From Paulownia fortunei (Eukaryota; Streptophyta; Magnoliopsida; Lamiales; Paulowniaceae), in assembly GCA_019321725.1 (NCBI GenBank), contig CM033115.1, forward strand, positions 2,108,001 to 2,172,000: a DNA stretch of 64,000 bases. The letters run 5' to 3'. A program made the translations under genes and the position numbers. Under the pieces are notes generated by a model that ran no database searches, was not told the origin of the DNA, and saw only the letters and a program-made list of their open reading frames with translations. Positions 49,111 to 61,600 of this stretch are shown piece after piece (position 1 is the stretch's first letter; every line of letters begins with the position of its first letter).

Positions 49111-49408
49111 ATTAGAGATGGCATTGGATCCGAACCTACTCCACTTGGAACGAGTTTGTGAAGTTATAAATAGATTTGAAGTGAATTTTAATTTTTTATT
49201 TTCAAACACGTCCCATTTAATTAATTAATTAATTTATTATTTTAATATAAATGTATTATGTAATATTATATTTTAAAAAATATATTTTTTAATATTTTTA
49301 AAATTATAAAACGAATCTAATGGGTCTATCGGGTTTTGGGTTCTTCAAAACCTTAATGGGATGGGTCTGAAATTTTAATGAACCCGTCTTGTTGTTATCC
49401 CTAATTAA
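49110..49408. mobile_element. Short hAT-like MITE relic, copy 3
   Basis: The left end TTAGAGATGGCATTGGATCC and the right end AACCCGTCTTGTTGTTATCC then CTA form imperfect inverted repeats (TAGAGATGGCA versus TAGGGATAACA). The interior contains ATGGGTCTATCGGGTTTTGG and an A/T-rich core. This is the best-preserved copy of the family in the window. Confidence 0.5.
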
Positions 49409-49756
49409 AACCACTCCATGTTATATATATATATAGGTCATGTACATACATAATGACCTATATGTCTCATTGTGTGCGTCTGTGTCTGTGAGAGAAAGGG
49501 TCCCCCACCCTCCAACCCTAAAGTGAATAAATGCTCTTACAAAATATAGAAACTCTCACTACCCTGTCTGCGGATCTGCATGGTGGAGGTGGTGGCGTGA
49601 CAATATTCAATTTGCATCAATAGGGACCACCCTGGGTCTATTAATTCTTGTTCTTCTTACTATAATATGGTTTTCCATAGCTTTTCCATCAAAACTACCT
49701 TATCTTTTGTATACTAAAATCATATTCCCCTTGAATTCCCTCCTACTTCGGACCTG

Positions 49757-49764
49757 TATTTATA
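49757..49764 (+). promoter_or_regulatory. TATA-like box of the MIR167 transcription unit
   Basis: TATTTATA in a pyrimidine-rich context (GACCTGTATTTATACCCC) lies about 170 bases ahead of the miR167-like arm. A start site near 49790 would place the hairpin in the first 150-200 bases of the transcript, usual for plant pri-miRNAs. Confidence 0.5.
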
Positions 49765-49901
49765 CCCCCATATGCCACTCTCTTCTCCAGACAAAACCCT
49801 TTTGCAATTTGCAGAGGAAGAAAAAAAACCCTAAGTATATAGGGCTCTCTCTCATGCTCCAATGAGAATTGCCAAGAGTTACTTTTTTTTTTTTTTGTTT
49901 A

Positions 49902-50016
49902 AATTCACCGTACAATAGTATCTGTTAAAGCTGCCAGCGTGATCTAAACCTTCCTGCCTTGCTAAGGAAAGATCAGATCATGTGGTAGCTTCATCCGATG
50001 CCGTTTGCACGAAAAA
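49902..50016 (+). ncRNA. MIR167: MIR167 precursor hairpin
   Basis: The 5' arm holds TAAAGCTGCCAGCGTGATCT at 49926-49945, which equals miR167 (family form TGAAGCTGCCAGCATGATCT) except at positions 2 and 14. The 3' arm AGATCATGTGGTAGCTTCA (49975-49993) resembles the family's star strand. The two pair over 19 positions with the family's usual single bulged G (position 12), G:U pairs at positions 8 and 14, and one mismatch at position 2. The loop (49947-49974) is short. The lower stem CACCGTACAATAGTATCTGT recalls the ACCGGCATCTGA of Arabidopsis MIR167a. miR167 directs cleavage of ARF6/ARF8 auxin-response-factor mRNAs. Variants starting TAAAGCTG are known to me from tomato. Expression cannot be judged here. 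Confidence 0.85.
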
Positions 50017-53000
50017 ACCCTAATTTTTTTTTCATGAACCCTATTATCAGCTTTCGTTCCTGAAAGTTTCCTAGGGTTTTCCATGTTGGGAAAGGTATGC
50101 GAATCACTCTTCTTGTTTCAGTCATGTTTTTTTTTTTCCCCTGAATTTAATGCTTTACTTTTATCTGCTATGTGTTTTGGAAGCTTGTACCACATATTGC
50201 TTAGGGTTGTGCTTTTGTTCCATTTTGGAGTAAGAAGTTATTTTAAAAAAATATTTCGATGGATTGGTTATGTTATTATGGTTATTATTTTTGTGGAAAT
50301 CCCAGGTTTCTTGATTCCAAGATCCCTAGACATGTATAGGGATGCAGTCCCTATGCATAGTTATCCACACATAATATTCAAGAAAACCCTTTTCTTGGTA
50401 GTTATGATTTACTGGTTAACCCTATTTTTCTTAATCTTTTCATGATTAATCTTTTGATTTTGTTGTAGTGGTTAAATTATTTCCTTGTGATTGCAAATTC
50501 TTTTTGGCGGCAGAAGCTTTGTTAATATTAATCTTGTAATATGTATTTAGCATTTTGACAGAATTTAATGTTCATTTACATGTGAATCATCCATTGTTCT
50601 AGGATTTCTTGAAACTATAAAAATATTGTTGAAGAAAGAAGGATCTTGATAGGGTCTTTTTGGACATTCATAAATTCATTTGAGCCACTTTTTCCCCCTC
50701 AAGAAGGGAAAAAAAGATTGTAATACAGAAAGAAAAAGCAGATCATCATTGTTTGTCATTGAAAGATTACTTAGAGAGGCTCTACTGGATTTCAGATCTT
50801 TTGGCTTCACCTATGCTGTAATTTTCTTTTGAATTTCGTAGAAACCAATTGTGAATCATGTGGTTGATTGCGTAGCAAACCGTTTGGGCTAAAAACACCT
50901 AATTGAACACAATTCTTGCATAAAGTTTTTATAAACCTCAAACAATTAAGTACGTATTCTCTTTATATAAGGATTTTGGCATTGCTACGCTTCTTGTCTA
51001 TAAACTAAGAAAATTTTTGCAAATTAAAACTGTCTGCACAGAATCCGACTACTGTAACAATGAAGCAGCAAGCTTGATTTGTCTTCATCTGTACACATCT
51101 TCATCTGATCTTGCATTTAAAGGGGTGTATTTTCTTTTGGCTTCATTGGAGAAGTAGGGCAGCCAGTGCCACCCCAACCAACCCCCCCCCCCCCCACCCC
51201 CCGCCAAAAGCAACTCTAGTTCTGATTTTTCAAACTCCATCTTAATCTCACATTCTGTATGTGTATAGGTAGGTGGACAAAAAAACTTTCTGGTTTAGGT
51301 TAATGCATAATTCAATTATTTTAGAAGATCAAAATTTAATAGCCACAAATCAAATCATCACTTAACTTGGGATTCAAAATTGGCGAGTTTGTGAATGTGT
51401 TGTTATGTGACAAACTAATTTCTTAATAAGGGACAAGTCGTATGCCTTGATGGGTCATTCTACGGTTGCACAAGGGGTGTTGCACCGATCCATCCAAGAA
51501 TTTCAACGCTTTGGTGGAGAGATCTCAAGAAGTATTAGGTTTTGAATGGATATCAAGTAGCCTATGTTTTAGCTTATGACCTAACACTGCCATGAAATCT
51601 GGAAATCCACAGTACTTAATGTTTTCATACTCTTAGAGGGATGACTTTTTTCGTATTAGGACTATTTTCCTTTTTCTTTTTTTCAATTTATAGGTTAGTT
51701 AAAATTGTACTTCAGACCATATTTCTGTTATTTGATTTCTGGGCAAGATTCCCGTTTCCTTTTTAAGGAAATGACGATGATTCTCCAACTATTTTTGGAT
51801 CCTAATTGTTTGTCACCCTTATCAGTTTCCAAGGGTTTCTTACATTTGATTTGAGGATGTTTATGAACAAAGTGATGTTCAGTTAGATGAGAGATTTTCA
51901 TGCTACCCTATTGAATGTGCATATTATGATTTCATCTTTAAGTAAAATACTAATATTAATATATATAATTTAATAGTTCATTTAGATATATAGTATCCAA
52001 ATGGCCAACTAGATATACACACTCACAGCAACGGCCATTTCGTTGTTGTCAGTTATTGTTAGGACTGCAAATATCATGTTATAGTTCACTGAGTTATTTC
52101 AAAGAGTGACAATGTTGACATCAAATATATATTTTATCATGAGCTTCACTAAAGGTCGAAGAAAGTGTGAAGTTGAACGAAATAACAAGGATCCAAATTA
52201 AATTAGTTTGTAAAATGAACACTGTCGGAGATTGGGCGTATAAATCGTCCATAAGAATTAACCCGACTCAATATACAAATTCATGTATGTGTTGGAGGGA
52301 ATGGTTAGCGTTTGAATTCAAATGTATGAACCACCCTCTCTCTCTCTATATATATATATATATGTATGTATGTATGTATGTAAGTATGTATATTTCTCGG
52401 TCCCATCTCCCTGTGGATAGTAACTAACCCGCATGCAAGAAAACATAAACAAAAGGGCCTAGAAAATGTATAATCTTCGTGGGTCATGGGGGTTAAATTT
52501 GGATGGCAAAAAGAGTGATGATTTTGTTAAGATTATGTTATGAGGTATTTGGATTGTGGATCGAAATTACTTTTTTTGTGATTTGATTTGGACAAAAATG
52601 AGTTATAAAACATGTGAAAAAATCAGTAATTCAACCATAGTAAGAGGTTTGAATTTTGGTAAGTTTTCTTAAACTCTTATTATGTAAATGGTGTTCCGTC
52701 AAATGTTAGTTATAAGACGTCAAATGACAATGTTAGAATTATCACTAGTTATATATATTTAGTGACAAAAGTACTTTTTGTTTTATCATAATAATAATAT
52801 TTACAAGTTTATAATAATAAAAATTACATATAAATTATAACTATTGAAAATTAGTGTCAAAAAAATTGTGTATAAGTTGTCATTATTGATAATTAATGAA
52901 ACATGTAGTGACAATTTAATAATATCAAAATCTGCTACAATGATTTGTGACTACATTTATATTGTCATTGTCGCTACACATGTCATTTATTATCAACAGT

Positions 53001-54650
53001 AATTATTTAAAAGAAAGTTATTGTCGATATTAAAACCTATGAAAAATATTAGAGTGGCAATGCAAAAATTATTATTACTTAAGTCATATCATTAGTGACA
53101 ACGTTTTTCTTACTACTCAACATTATGTTACTAATATTATTTTTTTCAAGAATTCATTGTTAAAAACTAAGTGAAAAAAAAAAAAAAACTAAAACAGATT
53201 TGTTTTGGTCGTTGCCTTATCTCTGCTATATAGGAGAAAGGATCAATTGCAGGAGGTGAGATGTTGTGTAAGCTTTAGGCGATTTTATATTAATATTTTT
53301 AAAAATAGTGACTGACAATTAGCGATTACACTAGTCTTTTTAAAAATAGTGGTTGAGAATTAGTGATGCACATCATTACTTTAAATGGGATGATAATTTA
53401 AAAAAAAAAAAATTACTATGAGAAATGGAGCTGTATTTTGAAAAGATTCAGATATTATATTCATGGTGACAAAAAAATTAAGATAATTAGGAGAAAACGA
53501 TGAAGATGGCCGCACAATAAGTTTTCAACTCATAATTTCCCCCTTCAAAAAATGAAGTTCGACTCATTTTTCCTCCACTTTAATAACTTAACATCACAAG
53601 CAACGTTTTTCTTCCAAAACTTAACGTTGGATACTAAAATTGCAACGAAAAGAACTTATGAGACTAAATTAAAATTTATTTTTTGAACCATGGTAACAAA
53701 ATTGTAACATCCCCTTAAACTATGGGACTTAGAATGCATTTCTCCCAGAAGTAACATGTCGAAATGCAATAATGCCTCCAACTTTACATTCACAAATTAA
53801 AATACCCATCATCAATCATAATATTGTACATATATATCTAGGAAAAATTGAGCTTTTGGAAAAGTACTAGACAAAGCTATATTAGAGCTGAAGTTTTCAA
53901 CAATTTAAAATGTTTGCATGAACTATTGATAATAGGTATGTTATTTAGTGAAGTAATTGACCTTGTCTTTTAGATACACAATAAAATTCAAAATGCCCAA
54001 AATAAACTTTGAAATAAGTAATCCTATAAAATTCTGGTTTTCAATTTAAAAAACTATTTTCGATGTATTTTTCTGTAAGTAAATGAAGCGATGCCAGTAT
54101 AAATGCGAAATGATATATATTATGCTCATTCTTATTTGAAATTGAATTTATTGGAATATTTATAAATACTATTAATTTTCAGTTTGTAGACTAATTCTAA
54201 AGGAAATAAAATGTGTTAATTCGGTTTGTTTAAATGAATGGTTACCAAATTGATTAATTACATGTACATAATTAATCATTTATAACTACTATGTAATACA
54301 TTATTTAATGTTAATTATCTAATCAATAATTATAAATAATGGGAACACTAATAAATGCAATTTTTTTTCTCCACTATTCAAATCGGCAAGTTTTTTAATT
54401 CTGTAATTGGAATAAATGGGATGATAATTTCTACTGATTTTTTTGAATCTCTTTTGTCATCATGAATACAACTTGTTGGACTAAAGAGCTCAAAATGCTG
54501 TAGAAAAAAGGCCCAAAACTCAGTGATGGCTTCCCAGTGAGTTGATCAACCAAAAAGTCTCACCGGCGACGCCAAAACTCTAATGTTGTAGTTTGAAGCA
54601 AGGATGATTTGAGTAATCTTGGCGCTTGAGCTCCTGATCCTCAACAAATG
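50017..54650. other. Downstream part of pri-miR167 and gene-poor DNA
   Basis: The first few hundred bases may be the rest of the pri-miRNA. A 120-codon frame at 50083-50445 is hydrophobic and not conserved to my knowledge. Also present: a poly-C run (51183-51202), (TA)n/(TATG)n tracts (52348-52393), and a decayed stretch at 52740-53180 with repeated GTGACAA/TTGTCAC-type motifs that may be a transposon remnant. No gene is seen. Confidence 0.45.
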
Positions 54651-54659
54651 TTCGAAATG

Positions 54660-54850
54660 CTCTCGAAAACAAGAAACGTGTGATTAGAAATCACAAGACT
54701 CGTGTTTTTTTCAAATCACAACGCTCTTGAAAACAAGAAACGTGTGTTTAGAAATCATGACAAGACTCGTGTTTTTTTCCAAATCGTGTGTTTAGAAATC
54801 GTGACAAGACCCATGTTTTTTTCCAACTCGCGACGTTTTCCAACTCGCGA
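54660..54850 (+). repeat. Degenerate tandem repeat of about 64 bp, about 2.7 copies
   Basis: TCTCGAAAACAAGAAACGTG at 54661 and CTCTTGAAAACAAGAAACGT at 54724 begin successive units containing AGAAATCA and ACTCGTGTTTTTTTC. A third shorter unit begins CGTGTGTTTAGAAATCGTGA at 54786. Confidence 0.75.
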
Positions 54851-54884
54851 TGATACGTAAAAAAATTGAGATGATACTCAGTTC

Positions 54885-55230
54885 AAAAACTAGTGATAAC
54901 AACAAAATGAACTTGTCAAAACTCGAGATCGGCCACGCACTAGACCTGTCGAGTCTGAGTTAAACTTACTTTGCAATTTTAAAATAATACTTTTAATTTT
55001 TAAAAAAATATTTTTTTAAAGTATAATATTACTTACATACATATATATTAAAATAAAAAATAAATAAATTAATAAATTAAATGGGACGGAACCGAAATGA
55101 AACGACTTTGAAAATAAAAAATCAAAACCTACCCCAAAACCATTTATAAATTTTAAAACTCGTCTCAAATAAAACAAATTCGAGACGAATCCGAATTTGA
55201 ACCCAACCCATTATGATCTTTATAAAAAAC
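54885..55230. mobile_element. Short hAT-like MITE relic, copy 4
   Basis: It begins about TAGTGATAACAACAAAATGA, contains AACTCGAGATCGGCC, an A/T core, AAATGGGACGGAACC and CGAGACGAATCCGAATTTGA, and ends about ACCCAACCCATTATGATC. The block order is inverted relative to the 49110 copy, so it is probably in the opposite orientation. Ends are approximate. Confidence 0.4.
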
Positions 55231-55680
55231 ACGGACTAAACAAGTCACATCAAAAAATTAGGTGGATGCTAAAACTCTAATGCTCGAAGGAGTTAGTTCT
55301 CAAGCACAAGCAGTAATCAATACAAAAATCATATAGAAGATGAAATTTCAATTGCAACATAGATTGTAATTGCAAGTCCTCCCACAATGGTACAGTTTGA
55401 TTAGAGAGTGCTATTGATCCATAGGAGCATGAATTTTTAAGTTACTTTGTCATCTCAGATTTAATGCTAGAAATGTATAGTTCCATCAATTTCCTTCAGA
55501 CTGAAAAGACCAAAATACCCTTGAGATATACATACACAGTACTATCAGAATTACTTGTGTGTGCCTCTAAACTTCCTATAATTTGATTCTAAGTCTAGGA
55601 CAAAGGCAAAGTTAGTACTAATCTGAAGAAACTTGCATGTATCATCCATCATGCATGTCTCAGCTACTCCCTACGCCTTT

Positions 55681-58600
55681 TCAACAATAAAACATTACTC
55701 TTTTTACATTTTCTTTGAGAGCTGGCAAAGGACGCACACCAGACTCTCCAGCTACTCGCGAGCCTAGGCTCTTGCCACCTTGACCTGTGTTATCCTGCAC
55801 ATCCAGTTCCATGTAGAATCTGGCCCGAAATGCAGCCAAATGTGCATAGTAAGCTGGAGGAACTGTGTCAAACCAACCAATAATAATCATCATTTTGAAT
55901 GACTACTGTGAAGGAGGACCTGACATTCTCTTAAGCATATATGACAGTAATCCAAGTTACATGCATTTTCAATACTAACAAAGAAAATAAACTCAACCAC
56001 ATTAAGTGCTGGTTGTCGTTCTGGTCCTCAAAGCGAGAATATGGAAGTGAAGGTATCACGGGCAAGTAGTTGATGGGAGCATGTAGTATTAACCTACTGT
56101 TCGATTCCTTAAACAATGAAAAAGAAATGTCCAATTATTTGGATTCATGAGTTTCTCCAAGGTCTTTGCCATATACTTCCATACTTCATTTCAAGTGATA
56201 CTGTTGATATAGATCAGCTTAAAGGTAAACAATTGAAAGACTAAGACCAGAATGACTGCATAGAATTATCATGGATATGCATGATTGCACAAAAAAGTAC
56301 ACCCCATAGTAACTTGGTGACTAACTATGAGGAGAGATTCATCATCACATTTGAATCAAAAGCCCAAAGTGTCCCAAACGATGGAAATAAGTTAAATACT
56401 ACCTTTAACTCTAGAACATTTCTTCAGGAAAATTGAATGGTGTTGGGGTCCACCACAAAAACATGTGGGCCCCACACAAATTGAAAAAAATGAGAAAGGA
56501 AACAAGCAAAAAGATAAGAAAGATTGAAAGCGCTGAATTTGCTCCTACTTTTTTTTCCTGATTTGTTATTTCCACGTTGCTGCTTTCTTCCTCATCCTTA
56601 TAAATAGAGAGGTGAGGAGTGGAGGAAAAACACACCAAGGGAGCATGCGAAACAACCCAATATAGAGAAAAAAATAGAGAGCAAATGTAGGCACCTAGGG
56701 AGAGCAATTTATGATAATAAATTGTGATAGGTGTGGGAAAACATTTGGAGTTTTTTTTTAGGACAATACAAAGGGATTGAGAGAGTGTTCGTTGGTAACT
56801 ATAAGAGTGATTGTACAAGTTTTTTCTTTTCTTGAGTTTGGGCATAAAACTCAAGGGTGTATTTTTCTTGTGTCGGTAAATTCTCTATTAGTGGAAGAAC
56901 GGAACTCTTGTGGACGTAGAGGGATTTGCACAACCACGTAAATTTTTTTATGCAATTTTATATTCTATCAATATCATTTATATTTTGTCGTCATCCAATT
57001 GGTGGATATTCCTAATAAATCAAATTTCGGATTCCCAATTGCTTTCATTGTGCCCAACAAGTAGTATCAAAGCCATTTAATTGAGACTAATATTGAGATT
57101 TGATTTATTAGGATGGACAGCGTGTTAATGGCAAATCCATTCAAAGTGCAACGATTTGACGATAAAGGGAATTTCATTCTTTGGCTTTCATTCTTTGGCA
57201 AAAAAGGATGAAGGATCTCCTAATTCAATAGGGCCTAGCAGTAGCATTGAGGGAAAATAAAGAAAAACCAGAAAGTATGAAAAATGTACAAAGATGCACA
57301 ATGGGAAGATTTGGAATCGTGTTGTGTCAACACGATTCAGCTTTGTATTGCGGACAACATTATCAATAATGTTGTGAATAATGATTCTGAAGATTCAACA
57401 CCAAAGTTGTGGGCAAAATTGGAGAACTTATATCTCGGAAAAGATTTTGTCCACAAAGTGTGAAAGTCTTATGGATCACATGAACTAGTTTAACGGACTG
57501 ATTGATCAACTGCGAAAAATTAATGTGAAAATTGAGTAAGAAGATAAAACTCTTTTACTTCTTACTCTAGTGACGAAGTTATTGTACGGGAAAGATACAA
57601 TAAATCTGGAGTATGTGAAAGCATCATTGTTGTCCCATTAAAAATAAAAGAAGGCAAACCAAGAGATGGGACAAAAATCTGCTTTGGTTGTTTAGGACAT
57701 GAATCGGAATAAAAGAAAATTTGGTGGTGGATCTGTGAACAGCAGATCAGTCTAAAGGTCAAGAGGAAGGATAAAGTGTGAAAGCATCATTGTTGTCCCA
57801 TTAAAAATAAAAGAAGGCAAACCAAAAGGTGGGACAAAAATCTGCTTTGGTTGTTTAGGACATGAATTGGAATAAGAGAAAATTTGGTGGTGGATCTGTG
57901 AACAGTAGATCAGTCCAAAGGTCAAGATGAAGGATAAAGTCTATTTCGAATGTCAAGAGGATGGTTACTTTCCTTACAGAATAAAGGACAAAAATGGTGA
58001 AGGTGACAGTAGTAATTTGGCAATAACAGAAATATACGATGGAGATATTCTCACGGTATTCACACGTATATATACTTCTTCTCGAGTAAATAGATTTTAG
58101 ATTCGAGATATGTAATGCATGTGTGCTCCAAAAAGAATTGTTTCAATTCACTTCAATTAAAGAGGGCAGGTATTGTGTCCTTGGGTAATGGTTCTATTTG
58201 TAGAATCATAGGATTTGAAGTAGTGAAAATTAAGATGGTTGATGAGTGAATCATACTTTGGGTGATGTGGCCTATGTACCAAAAGATGCGAAGGAATCTA
58301 ATTTTCTTGAGCCAATTGGATTCAAAGGGCTGTGAGTATTCAACTGAAGGTGGAGACCTGAAAGTCATACATGGCGAAAGGGTCCTAGTGATAGGAGAGA
58401 AGTATGAAAATTTGTATCGTCCGGTGACCTCAAAGGATGACTTAAAGTCGAGCGCACCAGAAGGTTTCCAAGGACAGACGAGTGTGAGGGAAATTCTGTT
58501 GGGCGAGAGGATGGATTGAGGTTATCCCTTTCAACAATCAACTAGTAGTGTTGACTGGGTTGCACTTGTGCATTGATCGACTTAAATCAGGTGGAGTTAG

Positions 58601-61600
58601 GACCTTACTAATTTGGCATATGCAGTAGGTTGATTGAAGGTCAATGGTATTTTAGTATTCTGGTTTGCGGACAAAAGTATTTTGTGGTAGTGGAGATTTA
58701 TTAGAGTCAACCATAAAAACATGTGGGCCCCACACAAATTGAAGAAATGAGGAAGGAAACAAACAAAAGAAAAGGAAGGTTGAAAATGAAGCGCTTAATT
58801 CGACGCCTACTTTTCCCGATTTGTTTCCTTCCTCATTTCTTCAATTTGTGTGGGGCCCACATATTTTTGTGGTTGATCCCAACAAATCTCCACCACAAAA
58901 CACTTTTGTCCGCAAACCAGAATACCAAAACACCATTGACCTTCAATCAACCCAGTGCACATGCCAAATGAGTAAGGTCCTAACTCCACTAATTCAGGTC
59001 GGCCAATGCATAAGTGCAACCCAATCAACACTACTAGTTGACTGTCGAAAAGGACGACCTCGATCCATCATCTCACCCAACAAATGGTCTCTAGATGTCT
59101 TCGAGAAACCATACATCACCTTTGATATATTCCAATAAGATATGCACCCAGCCAACCCATCTTGACAAAATTATGCTGCCCCTATCTAATGGGAAGATAT
59201 GGCAAATACATCCAAATCTAAGCCCCTTTCCTTGTTATCTTAAGGTGGCATAGCTAGATTGAAGTCAGTACAAGAAATTTCTAAGTGTGTTGTCATTATC
59301 TGCTACAAGCTTGCTCTTTCTTTTGAAAAAGAGAATGAAATGAAACTTAGTAAATTAACTTTGCAGCCATGATTTAGCAACAACCAAGCTTGTAAGAACA
59401 AATATATTATCGGCACTGCATTTTTTGAACTGGCATCTCCAATTTCTTAAAGAAAATGACTTTCTTTAACACAAACCAGGATGATGTCTTAATTTATTAA
59501 GGTTATCTTCCCTCTTACTCTCTATGTCAAGGGGTTTGGTTACATGGCATCTTTTGAGAACCTAGTTTATGTTTGGGTCATATCTTCTCAAGAGTAGACC
59601 GCAGAGAAAGGCCAAGAAGCATCAGTGCAGCCAAGTCAATTCAATGAGGCAATGCAAGGAAAAGTGATTAGACTTACCCACAGAGACTGAACGTGTGCAT
59701 CTTGCATATGTATAACAGAGATTGTTAGTCAATGACTGGATTCCATCTGCAGTAAAATTGTTCTCATCCCAAAGTACATGGTAATGAGCAGGCCGACTAG
59801 TACCCTGCAAGTAAAAGAATAGCATATCGAATCATCAAAATGACAATTGCATGTTCAAAAGCAAGTATACGCAAATTATTCGCAAGCTCAGTATGAGCAA
59901 CCATGAGCCCCCATCAAACAGCACCAGCTACCCGGACTTGCATTGAACTCTGTCACAGGGTGTTCAGATCACTAGTCAACTAGAGCATAATATTTTCCAC
60001 GGCAATGCCACTGAATTTGACCAAAAAATCATGAGTTGCAAGAATGCCTAGGCAGAGAGAATGTTGGCATTGTTCAACTAAGAAATAGTATTATAGGATC
60101 ATATTTGATATTATACAACTGTATATGAGCTAATTTTTTTTGTCTATAGATGCATCGACCTTTGAATGATAACTAGTAATTTGAATTATCTTATATGCTG
60201 GAAAATATCATGTCTCAACACTTCTTATTGCTATTCACATCAATCAAAAAACCAGGTTTTGACCTGAATTCCAGCGTGGCTGCAGAGATAAAAGTCAAAT
60301 TCTGTTGGATGACAGATTTTAGAATCAACCACCGTGCCTGCAGAAATACACATGTCATCCAACTGAAAAACCAGAAATCTAACTAAGTTCACACAGTCGC
60401 TTTGCTTGGCATGCCACTGAAGAAAGTTATAATCTGCAACAACAGTACTAGTTACCAGGTAATATATTTCCACTCTTGTCAGTGCTGCTCTTTTCCCTAT
60501 GATTGTTAGGGAACAGTCTAGTGTGATGTCTTTTCTGAACCACAATAAAAGTCACTGGGGGTTGGTAGTTTGGCTCCAAAGAGGCACATGCCTGCGTAAG
60601 ACTTCTCATTGATCAGGACCATTTTATAATACAGCAATGATTTTGGTCATTTTTAGGTATTCAGGGAGTTTTATGTCCAGAAATGAAGTTACACAGACAG
60701 TGTTACTAACCTTCCGAATTGCATCCAACTCAAACAATAGCACTTGATAAAACTGCCCTTCACTCACACCATCCCTGCTCATTATCCACAAACATATATA
60801 TATTTAAACGATCTTGAGAATGTGTGCACAGTCAAAGAAGCATAAGGTTAAATGTACTTGAGCATGTCCTGATATACTTGCCATCAAAATCAAGATATCC
60901 TTTCGTGAAGGGCCACAAATTTATCTATTGGTATTATTATGGACACAAGCAGTTGTGCAAGGATGCATGACGTAATTTTGCTTGGATAAATTTGTACCAC
61001 AGCCATGAAAACACTAGTATAATTTCCAACAGTAGTGACATGTACTAGGACATAGCATTTATCTGGGTCAGCATGGTGGGCAAAAAACCTGTCGTTTTTG
61101 GTGGTCCAACAAATGGATGTTCACAAACAGTCCCTCTTCCCATGAAAGCACAAAGAAACTTGAAAGAGGAGATATACAGTCATCTTAACAGTTTTTCACC
61201 TCTTCCAGAAGAATGACTGACTTATAGTAGAGACATTCACAGCGTTACTTTAGTTGCGATGCAATATTTCTATGACTATCAGCAACACAAAAGGGAACCA
61301 CCTATCATGTGCAAAACAGAATGTACCAAGAGAAGAAACCAGTCTGCAACTATGACTAATCTCATTGTAAGTGTAATAAGAATCAGCAAATTTGACAACA
61401 AATTTCAAGTTCTGACTGTGTGATTATATAGGTGAGATGATTAAATTCACTATGACTGTGAGGGATAAATAGATATTGATCGCTAAAATCAATGCTATTT
61501 GCATTTGATGGCAATAAAATGAAAACAGTCTACAGAATATCAGTAACTCAGCCAACCTGACAAAGACAAAAGGAAGATTATGCTGCAGCTTCATCTAATT

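Larger units (their letters stand above)
56441..59088 (+). mobile_element. Deleted Copia retrotransposon with inverted 3' end, inside the last AGO10 intron
   Basis: 5' LTR 56441-57059 begins TGTTGGGG and ends GCCCAACA. A tRNA-Met-type primer site follows (TAGTATCAAAGCC near 57062). A gag start lies at 57113 ([19 protein letters not shown]), then a disrupted gag ([16 protein letters not shown]), a zinc-knuckle region, and a protease/GAG-pre-integrase fragment ([19 protein letters not shown] and [19 protein letters not shown], 58165-58400). Integrase, reverse transcriptase and RNase H are missing. The sequence jumps to the element's 3' end, a polypurine tract (GTGGTAGTGGAGATT, near 58683) and the start of a 3' LTR. 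It then folds back into an inverted copy. The element is oriented opposite to AGO10. It is not autonomous. Confidence 0.8.

Noticed and set aside
50083..50445. 120-codon hydrophobic frame just after the MIR167 hairpin
   Set aside because: Phe/Leu/Ile-rich composition as expected from T-rich DNA, no family resemblance, and it lies within the likely pri-miRNA transcript. A small peptide cannot be excluded.
52740..53180. Repeated GTGACAA/TTGTCAC-type motifs as a CACTA-type element
   Set aside because: No CACTA terminal sequence, target duplication or transposase was found. Only the loose motif similarity remains.
56411..56854. 147-codon minus-strand frame
   Set aside because: It lies inside the Copia 5' LTR, antisense to the element. 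It is not conserved as protein.
58262..59138. Several open frames on both strands at 58262-59138
   Set aside because: Those at 58262-58519 are part of the Copia GAG-pre-integrase fragment in one frame. The others mirror each other because of the inverted repeat.
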